64,000 bases of DNA from Litoditis marina (Eukaryota; Nematoda; Chromadorea; Rhabditida; Rhabditidae): the NCBI GenBank assembly GCA_964036275.1, contig OZ038440.1, positions 9,523,690-9,587,689 on the forward strand, in the 5' to 3' direction. A program made the translations under genes and the position numbers. The stretch's first letter is position 1. The number at the start of each line of letters is the position of its first letter. Below the pieces are notes generated by a model. The model was not told the DNA's origin. It did no database searches and saw only the letters and a list, made by a program, of their open reading frames with translations. Positions 57,463 through 64,000 of the stretch are shown here, piece by piece.

Positions 57463-58245
57463 CTTGAAAACACATGTTGAAAAGTCAAAATAGGACAAAT
57501 ACTGTATTCAGAACACCCCTGCGTGAAAAAATTCAATAGTTTTCCCATTCCGCTACATTTTAGTCTGTTTTTCAAACTACGAAAAGTGTTGCTCGGAATA
57601 TTTCACAGACAGTTATCTATATATTAATCAAACACAGCCACGTGGATCTTCTCAGTTTCAACTGAATTAATAGAAAACGAGTCACCACGCGAAAAATAGT
57701 GTTTGTTGCATAAAAAAATAAACTTATAAATACAATAGTAACAGGAAATTATGTATAGCCGATGCGACTGAGTCGATAATATTCCAATAACAAACAGACA
57801 AGATTAGTGAGCATTATGGGTTGATCAAATCGGTCGCTGGATAGTCTGTTAATTGGGTGAAAAAAATGAACACAAAAGTTATACATAATAGAACAAATAT
57901 GTACTTGTACTTGTGTGTGAGTTGAGGATAACCGATACGACCAAGTTTCCATGAATCGTTTTCAGAGCGGTTTCAGGTCATTCAGTATGTTAGAAAAATT
58001 TGCACTCCATGAAGTCAATAGTTATATGCTTCCTAATGAACACAAATCTATACCAAAGCCTTCATAAAACCTGATGCATGTTTTGTTTCTGGAAACACGC
58101 AAAATTGTACTGTAAATGTACGCATACAAGTGAAATGGCCATTCACAGATTTCTACACAATTATATTTGTTGATGATTTGTAGAAAGCCATTCTTGTTAT
58201 TTTCATTTTCAAATAGTTTATGGAATCAACAATGCAGATCAATCT
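57463..58245. other. Intergenic between astacins E and F
   Basis: Upstream side of E and 3' flank of F. No exon, repeat family or canonical poly(A) signal recognised. Confidence 0.5.
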
Positions 58246-61200
58246 TTAACAGGCTCCGCAAGATTTCTTACACAACCTTCGCACGTCCCTGTTGTCACAA
58301 AAGCCCTCTTCGTAGTACAAATCGCACCTGAAACAAAAGCTTCATCTAAAAAGTTGTTTCGTGTTGTTGTTCTAATGTGCTTATAGTTTGACGCTCCTAC
58401 GTTTTCGGTATATGTTAAAAGTATATAGTGTTAAGTGTATAGTATAAATAGAAGTATACAGTATTGGCAAATTGTATTATAACTAAATTTGCTTGATGTG
58501 CAACACTAGGGCTGGTTGCAATTACCAACATCTGCAAAAAGCAGAAAGTCATCGCTATAAACCCACTCGCTGCGGTCGTAGACATTGAAGCAAGAGTCAC
58601 TCGATTCATATTCATACGTAGATGGAACCCCCATCTCATAGTAGTCCGAATACAGAAATGGATCTCCTGTTCCATAGTAGTCTGGATACATGGATGGATC
58701 CTCCATTTCATAATAATCTGGGTACATCTTATCGTCTTCTGATGTTTCCCTCGCTAGAAGTAATAATAAAGTTAAACGGTACTCAGAAATTACTTCAAAT
58801 AGGGTACTGAAGCTCGTTCGAAATCTAAGACGTCGTTGACGAATAGACATAAAAAGATAGACTCTTTACTTGACGAGAATCCGATGTTGGTAGAAATAGA
58901 ACATGCTGATGAGCACATCTATACACACGAAAGCAAAGAAGTGTAAAGGGTATTTAGTTTGCGGTAAATATTTATAACTCTGCTCAAAGCTACCAACCTA
59001 TGCGATATCTCAAAACGGTTCGTGATGTCAGATACTTGTTGAAAGTGATTATAGGAACAATGTTGGAGTGCGATGTCAGCTTCGTTCCGTAGATATATAG
59101 AGAGCAGAATCTGGAAGAACCCTGTGAAAAATCAACATTATTAACAGTAATTGAATATTTAGAAAGTTTGAAACGTTGTTTTGCCTCGGATTATTTATGT
59201 AATCCTCTTGATTTCTTGCTCTTTGTTGGTTTTAAATTTGTTCCGTGAAGAGGGAAGAATACAACATGAGATAATTGTTGCTTTTTCGCAGCTCATGTAC
59301 TGTATGTTGCTTATTTGAGCAGAAGTTCACCTGTAACCAGTTAGTTTCTGATCTTTCTGTGTTTTGATCTCGACTCCTCCATAGATACAACCATCCAGAT
59401 GTACTCCGTCGAAAGAATCCATGACTATTTCAATTTTGCTACCTGCGGGTGCCTAAAAAAAGAAATGAGCGGAGCAAAGATCAATATCCCTAAATGAAAA
59501 ATTTCATTGTTGTATTTGAGAATGAGAAACAGATTCGGAATTTGAATGGAAACACGTAATGTTTAAACATTCAGTACCTTGATCCAGTAGTGACACTTCT
59601 TGAAGTTCTGCTTTATTTTCGAACTTCCGTCTCCCAACTCATCATTCAGCGTTTGAAAAGAATTCTTCGCAGTCAGAGTTGTACCACATCCCGATGGCTG
59701 GCCAAAATGATCCTTACACTTACACAACAACAGATTTTCAATCAGAACGAACGTCCTTTTCTTTTTTTTGATTATTCATATAATTTGTAGTTTTAATTGA
59801 AAGACACATAGTTAACACACATGATTTTCACACGCGGGCTTACAACTTGATTTTAGCCGTTAGAGGTGAAGAAAAATAGTCAGAACACAGCATTGTTAAT
59901 CTCACATTCGTTTCAAGCAATGAGCAGTTCTCTCAAGTCGAACACGCATTCGTTCTCGTTTAATCTGAATTTCGATTTGATACATGAAATCACTGGAAAC
60001 TCACCCTGCGATCGCATAGTTTTCCACCGTACCCAGATGGACAGATACATTTGTCACAAGAACGAGGTCTTGGAAACCCGCCATTTTTACACTTCGCTGA
60101 CGTATTTGGGGAACATTTGGCTACAATGGTTTGTTGTTAGACATTGATAGAAAGTGACCATGATGGATTTGTAGCCTAATCTACCGAAACGAATAAATTA
60201 CGACTGAACGCAGAGGGATAAAATTATGACTACAGCAAGAAACACTGTAAATACTTGCACACATCCAACGAGCTTTTTGAAAAACACATAAAGACATTTT
60301 CTTGTAAACTGAATGTCAGCGGCTCCCATTGTATATTATTCGGGTTTTGCATCTTTCTCAGCACAATTGTATTTGGAGTATGAAAACCAACCAACCTTTG
60401 CAGTTGTAGTGTTCGTTGATCATGGATACATCATAGAATCCAACTATATCAGAGCCCATGGTGTCTTGGTACAGATAATCAGTCGCTGCCATGGTTGGAT
60501 AGTCATTTTTCGACGCACTTGAAACATAGTAAATTGACCAACCGATTATGTAGTTTTCAAGCATACCGCATCGAAAATGATAGTTTTTCAAGTAGAACAT
60601 TGCAGTAACACAGAGTCAAGTAGAAGAGTGAAATGCCGTTAATTCGAAGTACGAAAGTACCACGGTCAACATCTCACAAAATAGTTGTTACAGTCTTCTA
60701 ATTAAGTGAACTTCATTTAAATTTTCATACTTGGCTAATGAAGAACCTAGTTAGGCACAAATGGAATTTTACTACAGTTCTGTTTCTCTTATTTTTGTTC
60801 CTAAGATTGTTTCTTACCTGAGTCCGCCATATTGCATTATGCTGCCATAGTCGTATGGCATGCCATAGTTGTCATTTGTGTACTTCGTTTCTTTGTCGAA
60901 CTGATCGACAAAGTCCTTCTGGAACCGTTTGGTCAATAAAACCATTCAGACTAGTTACCTGTTAACAATGTAAGGAAATATGAATGACGACTGGAAGAAA
61001 GCTAGTTTTCCTTATTAAAGGTTCTTCTTGATTTACCCTACTATATCGAGCCCGAGGATCCACCACATCATTCTCAGTAAAGATTATTATGATGGTGGTC
61101 AACTTTTTTTGTGATGGATTGTTCGATGCTGCATTGTAACGCATATATATTGAAAACTAGTTGCTAAATCATCACTATGAATCAATTCCTGCCAGCTCAC

Positions 61201-64000
61201 CATGATGTTTTTGTAGTTCACTGAAATTGACTTGTCTCGGTCATAACGGGATTGTGTATGGAAAAATCCGAGTGCGTGACCCAACTCATGTGCCGCTGTA
61301 CCAACCTTGAACAACAAAAATATTCATAGAGTAAAAATTTGAAGTAAATTTTGTTTCGTGATCATCAAGTACTGTGATTATGGTAAAAGACGTCGGGAAT
61401 TGTCTGTTATTCAACATTTTAGTTCGTTTCATGCGACTCGTGAACTCAAGAACTCGTAATCCGGTACGCTGACGCCAAATATTCAACACGGTGAATCGCT
61501 CCACAAAGTTCGAGTTTACTCAAACGTCACCCATATATAAACCAATATACACTGGAAGTGAAACATCGTAGTGCCATACAAAGACGAGTCAAAGCGTGTA
61601 TTCTTCCTCTATATGCTCATAATATGCATTCATGTGTGGAACTGAACTTTCCCAACTAAATACAATCATGTTCATGAAAAAATTGTTCTTTCCAATACAC
61701 TGAATACACTCTAAAACTAACCGTTCCACAGCCTTCTCCAAGTGAAAATTCTTGCACACCGCCGAGTTTTCCTATATACGAATAGCATCCTTGTCCTCTA
61801 AACACCTTCAGTCGATTTTTCGCTGAAATATACATTACGTAAATTTCATTTCAGGTCGAATTTTGCAGTGTTTACTGCAATACTTGGGTACGATGGCGCG
61901 ATGTTACTTCGGAATCAAAGTACAAAGTCAAAGTTGTTCCCGAAGAGTTTTTTCTCGAAAAATTCTTTACACTGTGTGAACAGGTGAAAAGTATTCTATA
62001 TAACCGACCTGTGTTACTTTTTTTGAATTTGAGACATGTGTTTTTTCGCCAAAATGCCACCGCTTTCTTGAAAACTCTCCTGACAGTAGAAGCTGAAACA
62101 AATGGACATATATGATATACAACCATGAACACAGTGAGGCGTTGGAATTCCAACAGATTTGAAAAGTTAGACTTTGGTGATTAGACATGTTGAAATACGA
62201 GGGCACTTTTTGCATTTATCAGATTCACATGGATTATGAACATTTTTTGGTAGGATTGTACAGCACAGAAAACTAACTTGTACTTTTATGAAAGTAGTAG
62301 TATACCGTGTCATCATTCCAAATTGTACTGGGGTAGAATCTGAAAATCCAACTTTTGTTCTCAAACTTCATAGTGAACCTCCTTTAGTTAATATTTTCCT
62401 TTCACCAAAAACTTGTTAGTGAAGGTACCAGCTACCTAATCGATTTTATACGAAGACGCAAGCGACCATTGATGAGTTGAGCAGTAGATGATAAAGTTTG
62501 TACATCAGAGATAATCTGATACTCTACCGAAAGCAAAGCAAGATCATATTGCGATGTTTCTATCTTTTTGAGCTGCTTTCATGAAATACGGAAGGTATGC
62601 AGTTGTGGTTTACCTCACTTTTACGTCACCCTTAGACGCCGGCGCCTTTGAAGAACGTGTGCATAGTGATTCACTTTTGATTGTCAATTCGATCGATACG
62701 ATTGACTTGTATTGATTAATGCTATGTAAACCCTCTACGTAAACAGTAAAGAGGTGTGTAATGTACAACGTACATGTCTTTGTAGGCCTGCCTCTTTCCT
62801 CGCGTGGCATTTTCATTTGGAATAGAAAGCAGTTGATCTACTTGCTCTCTGGAATTATGAAAACTTTTTATATTCGTCCATGTGCTCTCACATTTCTTCC
62901 CGCGATCCGTATAAACTTGTAGTTTTATCTTTTATGCTCAGCCAATATATCTCTCTCTGTCTTATTTTTATAAGCTCATATTATTTAACTCAGACTTTCT
63001 CTTTTTAGTCTCATAGAGATCTTCTTCGCACAACTTCAACTTGCCTGATAGTTTTTTCCTTCTATAATCTCATTCAGACCTATTTTCCTAACATCACATC
63101 CTATTCCGGATTTTGTTGACATTTTGTATTGTTCCATTCAGTGAGGTGAGGAACGGATGCAGATTAATGAATAGGGAAAGAGAGAAAGAGGGGAGAAGAA
63201 GAGATGAACAGAAAACGGTTTTGATGGAACTCACTCAGTAAGAAGTATATCTGCCTGGTACATGTAGTCGGTGAGGTTAGCCTTGGTGTTGATCTCAAGC
63301 AATGAGTCTCCCTCTTTTCGAACTTTGTCTCGTGGTTCGGTTTTTCTCTGAGGTAAGTTCAACTTGTATAGAGACGCTAGACCACATTTACCGTAAGGAA
63401 CGCTCACGGCTGATTCAAGAGCGACCCCATATTTGAGATGACTGGCGGAGCAACATGAGCTCAATTAACCTCCGATTTTACCGTACATTTCCCTGATGAA
63501 GACATCAATAGAGACGTTCCCATAAAGTAAGGTCAAGCTATTCGGGTAAACATAAGCCTACGTAGTTTTCTACCTGTTCGCCCAAGTTTTAAATTATTGA
63601 ATGAACATAATCACGTTTTCCACCACTTTCTCGTCCCCGGTGAGTCTGGCCTGGACAGCGAGAGTCTGCATTTTCCGATCACGGTACAATTTGAGTTTCT
63701 CCTGTACTGCCGTCATGTTCGATCGTTCGATTGACTGTAATTGCGAATATATTTGAAGCGAATTGGTTCAATCTCAACATTCACAAAGTTTCTAGATGAA
63801 AACAAACTGTCAACAGTGTTTTTCTCGCGTTAGTATCAGATGCTCTACTGGTTTGACAAATGTATTTTTTGACCTTTCTCTGCACGCTAGAGAGTTGGGT
63901 GACAGAACGTGTAATATGTAGTTCACACGTCACGTATAAACTGCACGTGTAAGTGTGGAGGACAACGGTGCCGTGAAAAGTTGACGTGTAAGGGGAGAAC
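58246..64000 (-). CDS. Astacin F: metalloprotease, EGF, CUB, ShKT; 5' end beyond right edge
   Basis: Fifteen exons in frame: 63734-63615, 63347-63235, 62848-62774, 62339-62278, 62092-62009, 61822-61722, 61305-61201, 60918-60818, 60517-60396, 60120-60005, 59697-59578, 59452-59331, 59110-58998, 58753-58567, 58327-58246. The signal-peptide exon should lie past 64000; 540 residues are visible. Propeptide [26 protein letters not shown], processing site RGKRQ, zinc motif [15 protein letters not shown] with intact Glu, Met-turn SIMQY, EGF with [15 protein letters not shown], ShKT ending CKKSCGAC. Between CUB and ShKT is an acidic linker with three 12-residue repeats, [24 protein letters not shown] and [12 protein letters not shown], found in no sister gene. 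Very close to astacin E elsewhere; expected to be an active secreted protease. Confidence 0.92.

Noticed and set aside
21158..64000. Operon of the minus-strand astacins
   Set aside because: Gaps between genes are 1-1.7 kb (0.8 kb for E/F), with own poly(A) signals for most. No close spacing typical of nematode operons.

Overview
The window looks like nuclear DNA of a free-living or parasitic rhabditid (clade V type) nematode. Genes are cut into many short exons (about 45-240 bp) separated by AT-rich introns of about 40-1100 bp. Splice sites are of the GTAAGT/GTGAGT and TTTTCAG type, and several start codons sit directly behind a splice acceptor, as in trans-spliced worm genes. The gene content (nematode-type PTP with adjacent two-PDZ gene, NAS astacins ending in EGF, CUB and ShKT) also points to nematodes. 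The genus cannot be told from the sequence alone. All gene models were assembled by hand: exon joins were accepted only when the reading phase closed, and the exon lists are in the entries.

Layout, left to right. (1) <41-6403, minus: a Lys/Ser/Arg/Asp-rich RS/RD-type protein built from many small phase-symmetric exons, running off the left edge. (2) 7303-10419, minus: a predicted four-pass membrane protein of about 269 aa. (3) 11286-15237, minus: a complete, apparently active protein tyrosine phosphatase of about 396 aa. (4) 17039-19602, minus: a complete 277-aa two-PDZ protein. (5) 21158-64000: a tandem cluster of six astacin metalloproteases of the nematode NAS astacin-EGF-CUB class, called A to F here. 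A, B, D, E and F are on minus; C is inverted on plus; F runs off the right edge.

The six astacins share an almost invariant exon skeleton (84-101-105-101-122-116-~120-122-113 bp over the protease/EGF/CUB part), so they arose by tandem duplication. They have diverged at functional points. Gene D has lost the catalytic glutamate (HLLAH instead of HExxH) and should be a dead protease. The C-terminal tails differ: none in A, an unrelated tail in C, and ShKT domains joined through unrelated linkers in B, D, E and F. Gene F carries a Tyr/Asp-rich 12-residue repeat. E and F have a changed prodomain FxGD motif.

Introns and intergenic DNA hold several repeat families: a ~115-bp palindromic MITE (5 copies), a ~120-bp dispersed repeat (5 copies), a family with GGGATCAAACTACAAACAC termini, a ~190-bp SINE-like repeat with pol III A/B boxes (3 copies, one split by a fold-back element), two LINE-like 3' tails, poly-G tracts, and two unrelated simple arrays bounded by the same TAGGGTTGTTA / TAACAACCCTA termini. 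The last is the least familiar structure in the window. No rRNA, functional tRNA, CRISPR array or bacterial-type feature was seen.
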